64,000 bases of DNA from Girardinichthys multiradiatus (taxonomy: Eukaryota; Chordata; Actinopteri; Cyprinodontiformes; Goodeidae): positions 38,241,175-38,305,174 of the forward strand of contig NC_061812.1 of the NCBI RefSeq assembly GCF_021462225.1, in the 5' to 3' direction. The notes below the pieces were generated by a model. It searched no databases. It was not told the origin of the DNA and worked only from the letters and a program-made list of their open reading frames with translations. Position numbers and translations under genes: made by a program. Positions 11,936 to 22,990 of the stretch are shown piece after piece; within the stretch, counting starts at the first letter, position 1; each line of letters opens with the position of its first letter.

Positions 11936-14604
11936 TATTTGTGATTGATTGAGTCATCACCGTAACATAACACATATAAGTAGAAGGGGTTTTGCAGACA
12001 TGGCAGAGCCACAGCCTCCAGCTCAGAAGGTACTGCACTGGTCTGCCGGCAACAAATGATGAGGGACCAAAGTATGTTTGCCTGAAGACACAACAACATA
12101 TTTTCAGTGACATTGTGAATGTAATGTAAAAAGGTATGTATATAAAAAATTTTTAAACGTGGCTTTTATTGCAGATACACATTCCAGATTTGTGTTATTT
12201 TATTTTTAATCCTTGTTTATACTGAAACCCCTAAATGGCCAGAGTGTAATTAAAAGTGTGGCATTTTCAAGCTGTGTTAAATTAAATTAATGTTCATAAA
12301 CCAATCAGCATCATAATCTATCAAAATTAATCTGAACGATGAATCTTGTAAACCAGCCATGGCATTAATGCCGTTATTATAAATACAAATTAAACTCTGT
12401 TCCACAACAGCCTCAGCGACATTCTTTTAATGCTGCATCATCTCTGTGTTCGGAGCAGCTCGGTCACAGAGGTGCTGCTGCTGTATGAGAGTGGAGTTGT
12501 GTTTAGAAAATATCATTCATGCTAAACAACTGATGTTTCACTTTATCGAACTACGTTTTGTCTGTGGTGACATCCAGAAGAAAGCATCTGGTCAGTTCCC
12601 ACCCTGTCCTTCAGCTCCATTGTCTTAAAAATGAGCATTGTTTCCATCTACCAGTACAGCATACACATGTAAATGTATCTTCATATTTAAGACCATTCTG
12701 TCAATTTGTAGCTCTGAAATAAAGAAAAATACTCTGTTCTGCACATTCATATTACCACAGTATTACAACTTAAAAACAGAATTAAATTAATTCCTACTGA
12801 CTTTAATAAGTCTCCCTTTAAATTTTTTGTTTGAGCTTTTTTGACAGAATTTTTCATGGACCTCGTGAATTTATCTTCCTAAATCTAAGCTTATAGACCT
12901 AGACGAAATGCACAAGATCTAACATTAACTTAATGAGTTCAAGGTTAAGACCAGATCTATTGCTTAGTGGGGAATAATGAAAAAATGATCAAATCCCACC
13001 TATAATTTCTTTTAATTACGAGTTATTCAAAGAAAAAAACACAGATCCAACATCATCACCACAAACGTTTTTGTGGCCAGCGACTGCAGTTCAATGATGA
13101 TATCAGTTTGGCCCACAATCATAGGAGCTTGATGCAAATGGACAATTTATTGATCGTCTTACGACAAGATCCTTACTTTCAATTAATATACACACTGATT
13201 AAACATCAAAAAAGGTTGACACATCACAAAGTATTTGTTTGTTATTAACCGCGCTTTTTGCTTTCATTTTGATATAGTAAAAAGTTACCACAGACATCCA
13301 ACCCCTTTCATTAAATTTTGTTAAATGCAGCAAATTACCTCATAAGGACATTTATTTAACTCACACAACCATTTTTCCACAGAGGCCTCTATTGGGATTA
13401 AACAATACTTTTGATAATAGGTAGTTATCAAAGTGGGTACAAACTGACATATTGCTACTACAAAAGTAAGCAGTACTGAATGGGTGAAATGACCTGCGGA
13501 ATAAGTGGAAATGAGAGATTGTTTTGACTGAACTTATAGTCCAGCAAAACCATTCAAAGTCATCTGAAAAAACGAGCGCTCAAGTAATAAAATGGTCAAA
13601 TCTGAGGTGTGTGTTTGTGTGTGTGCACTGCAAAACAACCTCAGCAATCTGTTTGCTCTGTTAAAACTACAAATGCGTGAACATTTTGTTACTTTCACAA
13701 ATGTGTTCTACCTCCAAAGCAAGAAAATGAGCATCAGAACCTCCATAGAAAAACCCTGTTCAGAATAGTGTTAAGTGCAGTTAGCTTGAGTAAACAGGAA
13801 AACTGCAGCAGGGAAACAAAGGTAAGCCAAAGTTTACAAGACGTTGATATATTAAGCCTCTGCATGTGCTGACTTTTGATTTACATATTCCGGCCAAGAC
13901 GCTGCACGCTGGTTTTTAGTTTACTTGCTTTGTAAAAGCTGTTGCTTGCACCACTCAGGACAAACAGAACTTCTAGCATATTTATCTATGCAAACAGCTC
14001 ATCCTATCTTCCCACAGAGAATAAACACAGCATGCACACAGAACGGCATCACTTTGATGTTTGTGTGCGGATAGGGACACGCATCCACAGTGCACAGGTA
14101 AAAATAAAACACAGCACACCTACTTCAATTACCTGCTCCTGCATCCTTCAGCGGGTATCCTAACAGCTGTGGTAAACTTCATCACCTTACTGTTTACTGT
14201 GTTTAGTTCGGAGGGAATTTCAGCCTTCATCTCGCCATTACTGCCCAGCTTTACACCGCTGCCAAAAATTACAGGCGACAGCCCACTTTCCCCAGCCGTC
14301 CAGCACAAACTGCGCGCCGGCGCATGCTTCAGTCATTTGATGGCCATGGCGCCCCCACAACGCACACACAGATGTGGAGGTCTCATATATTCATCCTGAG
14401 TATGAGGTGACAGCAGCGGAGATAGAGGCATTGGAAGGAAAGCGTTATCACTATTAACTGTCAAAGGCACCTTCACCCTGAGGCTCAACCTGTTCTGCAC
14501 ACACATGACTAAAGAACACACTTATGAGAACGATGCATGAAGCTGATACACTGGGGCCATCAGGAACAAGTGCCTGCTAGTTTAAAAACTTAGATCCAAA
14601 TCAG
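11936..14604. other. Gene-free stretch
   Basis: AT-rich non-coding sequence with no recognised repeat family. The GC-richer part 14195-14400 (with ctgcgcgccggcgcatgc near 14308) is repeat-free and could be a regulatory block, but nothing specific supports a function. Confidence 0.4.
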
Positions 14605-14785
14605 ACATGGATTTTAAGGACTTTAAGACTAGGCTTAAAGTTTCCTTTATGATAAAGCTTACAGTTATAGTGGCTTAGGTTGTCTTGAGCTATCTCGGTA
14701 GTTATGTTGCTATAGGCTTAGGCTGCTGGAGGACATACTGACCACTTTTCTTCACTCTGCCTCTTTCTCCTACTACTCTCCAATT
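14605..14785 (+). repeat. 5' half of a teleost repeat interrupted by a LINE
   Basis: Contains the fish repeat strings aaagtttcctttatgataaa, gttatgttgctataggctta and ctgctggaggacatactgac. The unit resumes at about 17934 on the other side of the LINE and continues to about 18660, where it matches the copy at 4400-4800. The interruption shows that the LINE is the younger insertion. Confidence 0.6.
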
Positions 14786-14977
14786 AGAATCAGAATCAGA
14801 ATCAGCTTTATTGCCAAGTTCGTGCATACAAACAAGGAATTTGACTCCGGTACACTATGCTCTTTTCTTCTGTTTTTGCATTACAGAATATACAAATTTA
14901 CAATTTACAATGTACAATATACACATATCTAACAGAAAAGGTGCATTTGCAACATCTGTATGCTGTTGTTTTGTACT

Positions 14978-15745
14978 CTATTGAATGTTCAACAGAGAAA
15001 CAGCCTGGGGGAAGAAACTGTCTCTGTGGCGGCTGGTTTTAGTGAACAGTGCTCTGTAGCGGTGGCCTGAAGGTAAAACTCTAAACAGTTTATGTGCAGG
15101 GTGTGTGGGGTCTGCAGATATTTTGGCAGCTCTTTTCTTGACCCTAGACCTGTATAAGTCCTGGATAGAGGGAAGGTCAGCCCTGATTATTCTCTCTGCA
15201 GTCCTGATTATTCGTTGCAGTCTGCACCTGTCCTGTTTTGTGGATGAGCCAAACCACACTGAGATGGATGAAGACAGGACAGACTGAATGATGGCAGTGT
15301 AGAAGATAACCAACAGCTCCTGTGGAAGGTTGAACTTCTTGAGTTGCCTCAGGAAGTACAGTCTCTGCTGGGCCTTCTTTCGAACAGTGTCTATGTGTGA
15401 AGACCATCTCAGGTCCTCAGAGATGGTGGTTCCTAAGAACCTGAAGTGGTCCACGGCCGATACAGTTTTGTTGAGGATGGTGAGGGGGGTGTATGGGGGT
15501 GGTGTTCTCTGAAAGTCCACCACCATTTCCACAGTCTTGAGTGGGTTCAGTTCAAGGTAGTTCTGACCGCACCAGTGTACCAGCCGATCCACCTGCTGTC
15601 TGTATGCAGACTCATCACCGTCCTGGATCAGTCCAATGACAGTGGTGTCGTCTGCAAACTTAAGGAGTTTCACGGACGAGTCCGATGAGGTGCAGTCATT
15701 TGTGTACAGGGAGAAGAGGAGTGGGGATAGAACACACCCCTGGGG
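14978..15745 (-). pseudogene. LINE ORF fragment: RT catalytic core and C-terminus
   Basis: In the third frame the sequence resumes at CPQGCVLSPLLFSLYTNDC and reaches the RT active-site box LLKFADDTTVIGLI (FADD, both aspartates present). It continues through the thumb and connection region (LGTTISEDLRWSSHIDTV; KKAQQRLYFLRQLKKF) to a natural stop at 14978-14980. The C-terminal part, including LQRIIRTAERII and LPSGHRYRALF, is typical of fish CR1/L2-type LINEs. Within this piece the frame is intact for more than 250 residues, so the copy is not very old. Confidence 0.87.
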
Positions 15746-16065
15746 GCACCAGTACTTATTGATCTGGTTCGGGAGAAGATGCTCCCCAGTCTCACCTGCT
15801 GCTGTCTGTCTGTCAGGAAGCTGTTGATCCACTGACAGGTGGAGGCTGGGACGTTGAGCTGTGTGAGCTTCTGGTGGAGGATGTCTGGTATGATGGTGTT
15901 GAAGGCCGAGCTGAAGTCTACAAACAGGATCCTGGCGTACGTCCCTGGGTGGTCGAGGTGTTGCAGGATGAAGTGTAGACCTAAGTTAACCGGATCATCT
16001 GTCGACCTGTTTGCTCGGTAAGCAAATTGCAGGGGGTCCGGCAGGGGGCCTGTGATGTCTTTCAA
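15746..16065 (-). pseudogene. LINE ORF fragment: central reverse transcriptase
   Basis: Continues the reverse transcriptase in a second frame. LPDPLQFAYRANRSTDD and ARILFVDFSSAFNTI are the family's RT blocks, the second carrying the first catalytic aspartate (FVDFSSAF). The frame is lost at a C run near 15745, where one C fewer than expected turns the APQG block into APRG and leads to stops. It is part of the same broken gene as the neighbouring fragments. Confidence 0.85.
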
Positions 16066-17636
16066 TGCTTCAGCACCAGCCGCTCAAAGGATTTCATGAC
16101 CACAGACGTCAGGGCTACAGGCCTGTAGTCATTTAATCCTACGATGGTGGGTTTCTTGGGAACCGGGATGATGGTGGATCGTTTGAGGCAGGAGGGGACC
16201 TCACATTTCTCCAGTGACTTGTTGAAGAGCCTTGTGAAGATCGGAGCAAGTTGATGTGCGCAGGTTTTCAGGCATGATGGGGAGACGTTATCTGGTCCTC
16301 CAGCTTTCTTTGTTTTCATGCGCTGAAAGAGCCTGTTTACCTCTTCCTTGGAGATCTTTAGTGCAGCCAGAGGTTCTGATGGTGGGGGGTTGGTTGCTTT
16401 ATGGGAGGAATTTGTTCCTGAATGGGATGTGGAGGAGATGATTTGAGGTGTGAACGGCTTCCTGTCATGTCTGCAGTAGAAGCCATTCAGACGGTTGGCC
16501 AGGAGATGACTCTGTTCAAGATGGGTGGAGGGGCTCTTGTAGGCAGTCAGGTTTCTCAGACTGGTCCATACAGCTGAAGAGTCACCAGTAGAAAGGCTGT
16601 TCTTAAGCTTCTCACTGTGGCTTCTTTTAGCTGCTTTGATCTCTTTTGTTAGTCTGTTCCTGGCCTGCCTGTACCGCGCCCAATCTCCACTGCCGTGAGC
16701 TTCTTCCTTTTCCCTGCGCAGATTCCTGAGGTGTGGAGTAAACCATGGCTTATTGTTCCCAAAGGTGCAGAAGGTCTTGGTCTGCACACACATGTCCTCA
16801 CAGAAACTGATGTATGATGTCACCAGATCAGTTAGTTGGTTTAAGTCGGTGGCTGAGGTTTCAAAAACAGTCCAGTCTGTGCATTCAAAGCAGGCCTGTA
16901 GCATCTGCTTTGATTCCTCAGTCCACTTCATAACAGTGTGAACCTTGGGTTTGGAAGCTCTTAGTTTCTGTCTGTAGGTTGGGATGAGGTGGATTAGATA
17001 ATGATCCGAAAAACCCAGAGCAGCCCTGGTAACAGCATGATATGAGTCCTTTAAAGCTGTGTAACAATGGTCCAGTGTGTTTTTGTCTCTGGTGGGACAC
17101 TTAATATGCTGTCTGTATTTGGGGAGTTCATCAGAGAGGTTTGCACTGTTAAAATCTCCCAGTATTATGATGAAAGAGTCCGTGTATTTTTTCAGCACAG
17201 CAAGATGTTTTTCCGCAGCAGAAGTGCAGCCATGCGGTGGAAAATATGAGCCGATTATTATAAACGAGGAAAACTCTCTCGGTGAATAAAACGGCTTACA
17301 GATTATGGAAAATGACTCCAGATCCGGGCTACATGTTTTTCCCAGCACTTTTACGTTTCTGCACCAACTTTTATTTATATAAAAGCAGATTCCGCCACCT
17401 CGCTTCTTCCCCGATAGCTCCGCGCTGCGATCCGCTCTGAGCAGCTGAAAGTCCGGCATCAGCAGTGCGCGGTCCGGGATGTTTTCACTCAGCCATGTCT
17501 CAGTGAAGCAGAGAACCGCTGATCCGCGGAGGTCCGTGTTTTTACCGGTGAGAAGAAGCAGCTCGTCCATCTTGTTGTTGAGAGAGCGGACATTTGCCAG
17601 ATGGATTGAAGGCAGTGGTGTGTCCTCTTTTGCCAA
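16062..17636 (-). pseudogene. LINE ORF fragment: endonuclease and start of reverse transcriptase
   Basis: About 524 residues in one frame. Near the start, LANVRSLNNKMDEL and CFTETWLSE are endonuclease motifs that would act in nicking target DNA. GDFNSANL (about residue 160) and GFSDHYLIHL (about 208) are the later catalytic-region motifs of the endonuclease/exonuclease/phosphatase fold. The RT begins near residue 435 with KKAGGPDNVSPSCLK and IIPVPKKP, then NDYRPVALTSVVMKSFERL. The frame has no ATG at its left edge: the reading enters from another frame upstream (near 17640), so the true start lies in the 5' part of the element. It ends at a premature TGA caused by loss of one base around 16070. 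Confidence 0.85.
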
Positions 17637-17933
17637 GCTTTACCAGCACGCCAGCACGCTTTCCCGTTCGACGCTTTCGGCGCAGAATCCCATATAGAGC
17701 CGCAGCTCCTCTTGCCAGGAGCTCAGTGAACCTCGGATCGATGAAAGATGGTGAAAAAAACCCAAGAGAAGACTCTCTGATGTTGAGAAGTTCCTCTCTA
17801 CTGAATGAGACCACAGGATTGTGGCCCGACACCACAGAACTGTGGCTCGAAAAACATAAAAACACACAAAATACAAAAACAAAGAGAGCGAAGCTCCGAG
17901 GCTGCCATCGTCGGCGCCATCTTGCGCCATCTT

Positions 17934-18660
17934 ATGCATTATCTGCAGTTCTTGCTGCTATTAACTTTATTTTCCCTCTCAGCTTTTTTCTATTTATTAA
18001 AGTTTCATCTAGACCTGAGTTACTTCTGACACCTACTGCTGCCAATAGCTTCATGTTCTCCTTCTATACACGACACATTTGGCCCTGACTTTCTGTGTTT
18101 AACCCTGCCGTTTACAAGGATATAAAAACTGAAGGATCTATTCCTACCACTAGCAATATGTAATTTTCATCCCATATATTTTAGCTGGGTTTCTCTCACC
18201 ATTAAAGAAGCTTCTATCCATTAACTCTTTACCTTGTCCTTAACATAGAAAGTACCTCTGGATCAATGCTTGTGTTTTTCTGTGTGTTTGCTCTGCCTTC
18301 TCAAACCTCCAGTAAGGCATGGCACTCACAATGAGCCTGGCTCTGTTGGAGGATTCTTCCTGTTAAAATGGGGTTTTTCTTTTCACTGTCGCCACATTCA
18401 TGCTCAGTATGAGGAATTAAAAGCTTGATGGAAGGTAATTGCCACTACATGTCCATTCAGTATAAGGATTGCTTGCTAAAAAAATTATTCTGTTTTAGTT
18501 TCTGCAATGTATATTATTGGACAGAAAGTAAACACTGTGTCAGAGGCTGCAGCACATGTTGATGGTTATGCCATAGTTCATTAAGAGGATGGTAAGAGAA
18601 AATAAATAAAGGAGGAATTGCTGGCTAAGTCAGTGACTCGATGCAATTGGCTGAATTTTT
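17934..18660 (+). repeat. 3' half of the LINE-interrupted teleost repeat
   Basis: Resumes with atgcattatctgcagttctt and carries gcctggctctgttggaggat, the cactgtcgcca block and cgatgcaattggctga. It matches the unit at 4400-4800. An unrelated segment of about 150-180 bases (about 18440-18620) interrupts the match. Confidence 0.6.
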
Positions 18661-19984
18661 TTGTCTTTACCTATATGAGTATTAAACTTGACAACAGTTA
18701 TAACTATGATAAATGAAGTGGACACATCTGCATCACATGAGCAACACAACCATAACCTCTGGTTTTCCTCACCAAACCAGGCTGTGTTAGGCCTTCAGCA
18801 TGCTTCTCAACTTTATTTTTACCCAAAGGTCAAAGCACGACATCATGACACATCGAAACATTTGAGCCAAGAGTGTTAGCTGAGCACCTGTTGGGCGTTA
18901 CTCCAGAATATCTTGGGAGCCAAATTATCAAGGCGGTGCTCTGTTGCCCAGGTTTCTGTTTTAATTAGGGGGCCCCTGGCCTACAGAGGTCATACCAAAA
19001 AGTTTTTAACTCTAGAACTGTGTTTTTTTTTCTTTCCCACAGCGAAAGCTACTTTCCTAGTGGCGCTTTATGGAGCATGTGGTTACTGCTTAGGATGACA
19101 CTGATAGAGGCAGAAAGAAATAGATATTAAAAGGATGGAGGCAGTACCTGGTAAAGACTGAGATAAAGAGATTAAATACAAATTAAATGATTTAAATAAT
19201 GGATGGATGGTTGGGTGGAGCACCAGTTCTGGTCTGGAGTTTCTCACACAACTAAGGCTGGTAATTCAAGTTGATTTAATTTGGTGAGTTTGCTGGCAAA
19301 AAACTGGCTTTTAGGAATAGTCAATACATTTTTCAATAGGTTTAAGGTGAGGGATTTGGGGAGTCCAACCAGGAAGCTTAATGTAACCGACCTCTGTCCA
19401 AGTTTCTATAATATAAACCAAACCGCCCTCCTCAGATGAAAGGTAATTGTGGATTAAATCAAGAGCTCAGAATGTTTATAAGTGGAAACTGCTGGAGTAC
19501 AAGTGTCACTGCACACACTGAAGGCAGTGTTACATCAACACTGACCGAGAGGTTGCAGATGAAAGATAGAAGCATCTGATCCATAACTAAGAGTTCTCAT
19601 GTCATTCATCCACCTTCACAGAAATGTAAAAGTCAGTCTTTTACCTCCTCATTAGATCCTTCAGATGTCTGTTGCTGTTGTCTTCCATACCGGTCGCATG
19701 TTCCCTTTACCTTTGGCTTGTTGGTCCATTTTGCTGGAGTCCGGTTCCTCTCCAATAAACTGTAATCACCTGCAATATGAGGCTGCTATTCTATTCTCTG
19801 TGTTTGGGTCCATCTTGCCCTTGTTACATCACAAAATGTCTTGTAAAGAAAAGACTAATGGTCAGACAAGACAAAGATTGAGCAGTTTGGCCCCAGTAAA
19901 GTGGGGAGCAAACTGGATGCAATTAAAAATAAACACATTTCTCTATTTGACCTTAAATCAACATTTGCATGGTTAAAACGTGGA
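18661..19984. other. Gene-free stretch
   Basis: No coding gene is recognised. A (GGAT/ATGG)-like short tract is near 19200-19215. The part 19665-19984 may belong to the degraded transposon that follows. Confidence 0.4.
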
Positions 19985-20325
19985 CACATTTGACAATGAT
20001 TCCAAAAGCAAAAACTGGTTTTGGAATGAATAAAGCAGGCTATTGTGGATCTTCTGGATTGCACCAACATCAACCCTGCTGAAAACGTGAGGACTATGAT
20101 CAACGTTCGGTCAGCACCAGGAAACCAATCAGTTCAAATGAAGTCTACCATTTCAGATAAGATTGGTCAAATATCTTGCCAAAATTATTCTAGAACCCCA
20201 AAGAGACATAAAACCAGATACTTGGTGGGTGAAGGTGGAGTATGCACAGTAACTGATTCTGACATGTGGGATATGGCTCTTAACCCTACCATGACAGGAG
20301 CTGCATGAGCAGCCAAAAATGAATG
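19985..20325 (+). mobile_element. Degenerate Tc1-like transposon, 3' coding part
   Basis: The blocks aaccctgctgaaaacgtgag, gtcagcaccaggaaaccaat and cttgccaaaattattctaga, followed by a ttggtgggtgaaggtg block, parallel the PIENLW-to-C-terminus coding region of a teleost Tc1 family. Many substitutions and stops are present and no terminal repeats were identified. Confidence 0.55.
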
Positions 20326-20593
20326 AATGATTGAATGAACGAGTCATCTATCATTTGCATGCCCAGTGGGTCAAGAGTAGCTAAAATTACATTGTCATTT
20401 CACTGTTTATTTTAAAGCGTCTGGACTGACTCATCTACAGATCAAACTGTATTATGGGAAAAAAGATTCTTGGAGGCTGAAATGAAGGAAATCTTTATTC
20501 GTTTTTCTGAAAACAAAACAAAAAAAACCCCATTTCTGCTTTATTACCATCGAGACATCTTCTATTTAGACAAGAATAAAAAACAGCCATATA

Positions 20594-20901
20594 CAGGTGG
20601 AGCTCAATAAATTAGAATGGTATTGAAAAGTTCATTTAATTCAGTAACTCAATTAACTCAGTAAAACATATATAGATTAAAAACACAAAGAATGATCTTT
20701 TCAAGCCTTTATTTCTGTTAATTAGGAGGATTTTTTGTTTACAGCGATGATGTAGAATATTACATCAGACTAATAAACAAACATTTTAATACAGAAATGT
20801 GGGCTTAATGAAAGTTAAAGGTTGTTATTTTCAAAATGTACTTTTAATCTAACAAATAAGCCGCATTGAAACACATGTTCTATTTTACTGAGTTGTACCT
20901 G
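20594..20901. mobile_element. Tc1-derived MITE (308 bp)
   Basis: The left end caggtggagctcaataaatt and the right end ttttactgagttgtacctg are imperfect inverted repeats, flanked by TA on both sides (20592-20593 and 20902-20903). The termini match those of the Tc1-like copies at 617 and 32853. It has no coding sequence, so it is an internal-deletion derivative. Confidence 0.75.
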
Positions 20902-20971
20902 TACACACAGATCAAACCTGGACTGAATAATGTTCTTCTTGAAATTACTGTTGGGGTTTGTGAAACCTACG

Positions 20972-20972
<1 letters not shown>

Positions 20973-21009
<37 letters not shown>

Positions 21010-21015
21010 TGTGTA
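20973..21015 (+). repeat. (GT)n microsatellite
   Basis: About 20 GT units with a single interruption (gtatgtg). Confidence 0.95.
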
Positions 21016-21447
21016 GACTTGAATTGTAATGACTGAAGGAGTTTAGCTGATACAAGAGATGTCTCAGAAGAAGAAAAAGAGAATTATTCACAAGGCGTTG
21101 GCATATTGTAATTTTTTAAAACGTACTGCCTACTCACTCAGTTTCTGAGGCAGCTTAAGTAATTTCAATTACAGACATTGATTTTGTCTGCTCGTCTCCG
21201 AGCCATGGCAGAATCTAAGAACGTTGAAGGCAGCCCTGCAACAGACTGAACGGTGTCAGCCTGTCAGCTCCTTATTCGCTCTCACATTTTTACTCTCAAT
21301 CTTTCTTTGTTGCTTTGTCTGCATAAAACAGCACAGATAAAAGATTCTGAAGGTGAGATGATAACAGCAACAGGGATTAGACTAAACCTGCACTCAAATG
21401 TTACATGGAAGAAGAAAAGATGTCTGCAATTACATGAAGTGAAGCTC

Positions 21448-22990
21448 GAGGGAGGTTTTTATTGTATTACCCATGTGCTTTCTCATATTTTGCTACATTA
21501 CCAACCACAATATTAAGAGTATTTAATTAAGCTTTTATCTGATACATCAACACAGAGGTGCTTAATTGTGACGTTAACGTTCAAGCCTATCTCAGCCAGT
21601 ACTTTGTAGAACCACCTTTCACTGCAAAAACACTTGCAAGTCTTTTGGGGTATATCTCCAAAAACTCTCTCTAGTGACTGAATCTTTTTTCCCGAAACAG
21701 CTCAAGCTCAGGTAGATTGGATGGATAGAGTCTGTAACATTTTTCAAGTTGTGCCTCAGATTCTTGATTTGATTTCAGTCTGGACTTCGACAGAGCCCTT
21801 CTTTGACATGACCATGCTTCGATCTAAGCTATTTCATTGTAGCTCAGGCTGTATATTTAATGTCATCGTTGTCCTGCTGGAAGGTAACTCCCTACCCCCG
21901 TCTCAAATCTCTTGTCGCACGTAACAGGTTCCTTCCAGGATTGCCCTGTATTTAGCTCCGTCCATCTTCCCTTCAACTCTGACCAGCTTCCCTGTCTCTG
22001 CTGCAGGGAAGTATCCCCACAATGTGATGCTGCCACAACCATGTTCACTGTGGGGATGGTTTGTTCAGGGTTTAAAGTGTTAGTTTTCCTTCACATATCA
22101 ATTTGCATAAAGGTCAGAAAGGTGGATGTCTCCCCCTCTCTCTCTACCCCTCTTTCCTGTCTGCCTACTGTCAAAAAAATAAAGGCCACTAGTGCCGAAA
22201 AAATAGAAAGCCAAGTGAATTTTGAAAATCTGACCAGCAAACCTCTCACCTAAATGGCCTGTGGCAAACTGCAGACAGACCTCTTGTGACTTCTTGCCAG
22301 GCCTCAATAAAAGCTAGATTTGGTGAATGCATGTCTAAAATTTGTGCTATTGAAATGTTTTTGTTCTTCCACATGAGCTTTGGACCTCTGCGGTTTCTTC
22401 AGAGTTTTCACGGGCCCTCTGGCTGCTTCTGATTAATGCTCTCCTTGCCTACGCTGTCAGTTTAGGTTGATGAAAATGTCTTGGTAGGTTTGCAGTTGTA
22501 ATATAGTCTTTTTTTTTAAAAAGATGGATACAGTGCTCCCTCCATGAGATGTTCAGAGCCTGAGATTCTGTTTTATAACCTAACCCTGCTTTGAACTGCT
22601 CCATACCACTATTCCTGATAAGTCTGTTGTGCTCCATGGTCTTTGTGATGCTGTTTGCTCACTAATGTTCTCTAACAAACCACTGAGGCTTTCACAGAAC
22701 GGATTACATATACTGAGATTAAATTATACACAGGCAGATCATCCTTACTAATTAGCTGATTTTTAAAGACACTGGATTTTATTTAGTCCTATTAGATTAA
22801 CAAGGCAGGGAATACTAATGAATTCCACACTTTTCACATTTCTATATATAAAAAAATATATATACATGTTTATGCTCTACTTTGTGTTGGTCTATACCAT
22901 AAACTATCAAGAAAATACACTGTTGTTTGAAGCTGTAATGTGAAGAAATTTTAAGGTATGAATCATTTTGCGAGACATTATATGTCTGTA
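21448..22990 (-). mobile_element. Degenerate Tc1-like transposon with a SINE inserted
   Basis: On the minus strand this is a Tc1-like copy. The right end (about 22960-22990, ttttaaggtatgaatcattttgcgagac) and left end (from about 21448) resemble the inverted termini of the family cagtgccttgcaaaagtattcat. Recognisable segments include tcttttggggtatatctcca (21634), the cctgctggaaggtaactccc hinge and the atgtgatgctgccacaacca segment (GGGSIM region). Frameshifts and stops are many. It is split at 22121 by a truncated SINE. Confidence 0.75.
22122..22204 (+). mobile_element. 5'-truncated tRNA-derived SINE
   Basis: The 83-base insert reads ctgtctgcctactgtcaaaa followed by ataaaggccactagtgccga. It matches the 3' half of the SINE at 63231-63425. 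It is flanked by a 6-base duplication AGAAAG (22116-22121 and 22205-22210). The surrounding Tc1-like sequence becomes contiguous when the insert is ignored. Confidence 0.75.

Larger units (their letters stand above)
14786..17933 (-). mobile_element. Nearly full-length CR1/L2-like LINE retrotransposon
   Basis: An element of about 3.15 kb on the minus strand. Its 5' end is near 17933 and starts with a repeated aagatggcgc motif typical of LINE promoters. It encodes an apurinic-type endonuclease followed by a reverse transcriptase, and its 3' end (14850-14786) reads ggcaataaagctgattctga followed by a short attctg-type repeat. The order endonuclease, RT, short 3' repeat fits the Jockey-superclade CR1/L2 group. 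Coding is broken by single-base shifts near 17640, 16070 and 15745, so it is not autonomous. It is inserted in another repeat (14605-14785 and 17934-18660). I see no convincing target duplication. Confidence 0.88.

Noticed and set aside
15105..17300. Plus-strand open frames across the LINE
   Set aside because: Antisense shadows of the minus-strand reverse transcriptase and endonuclease.
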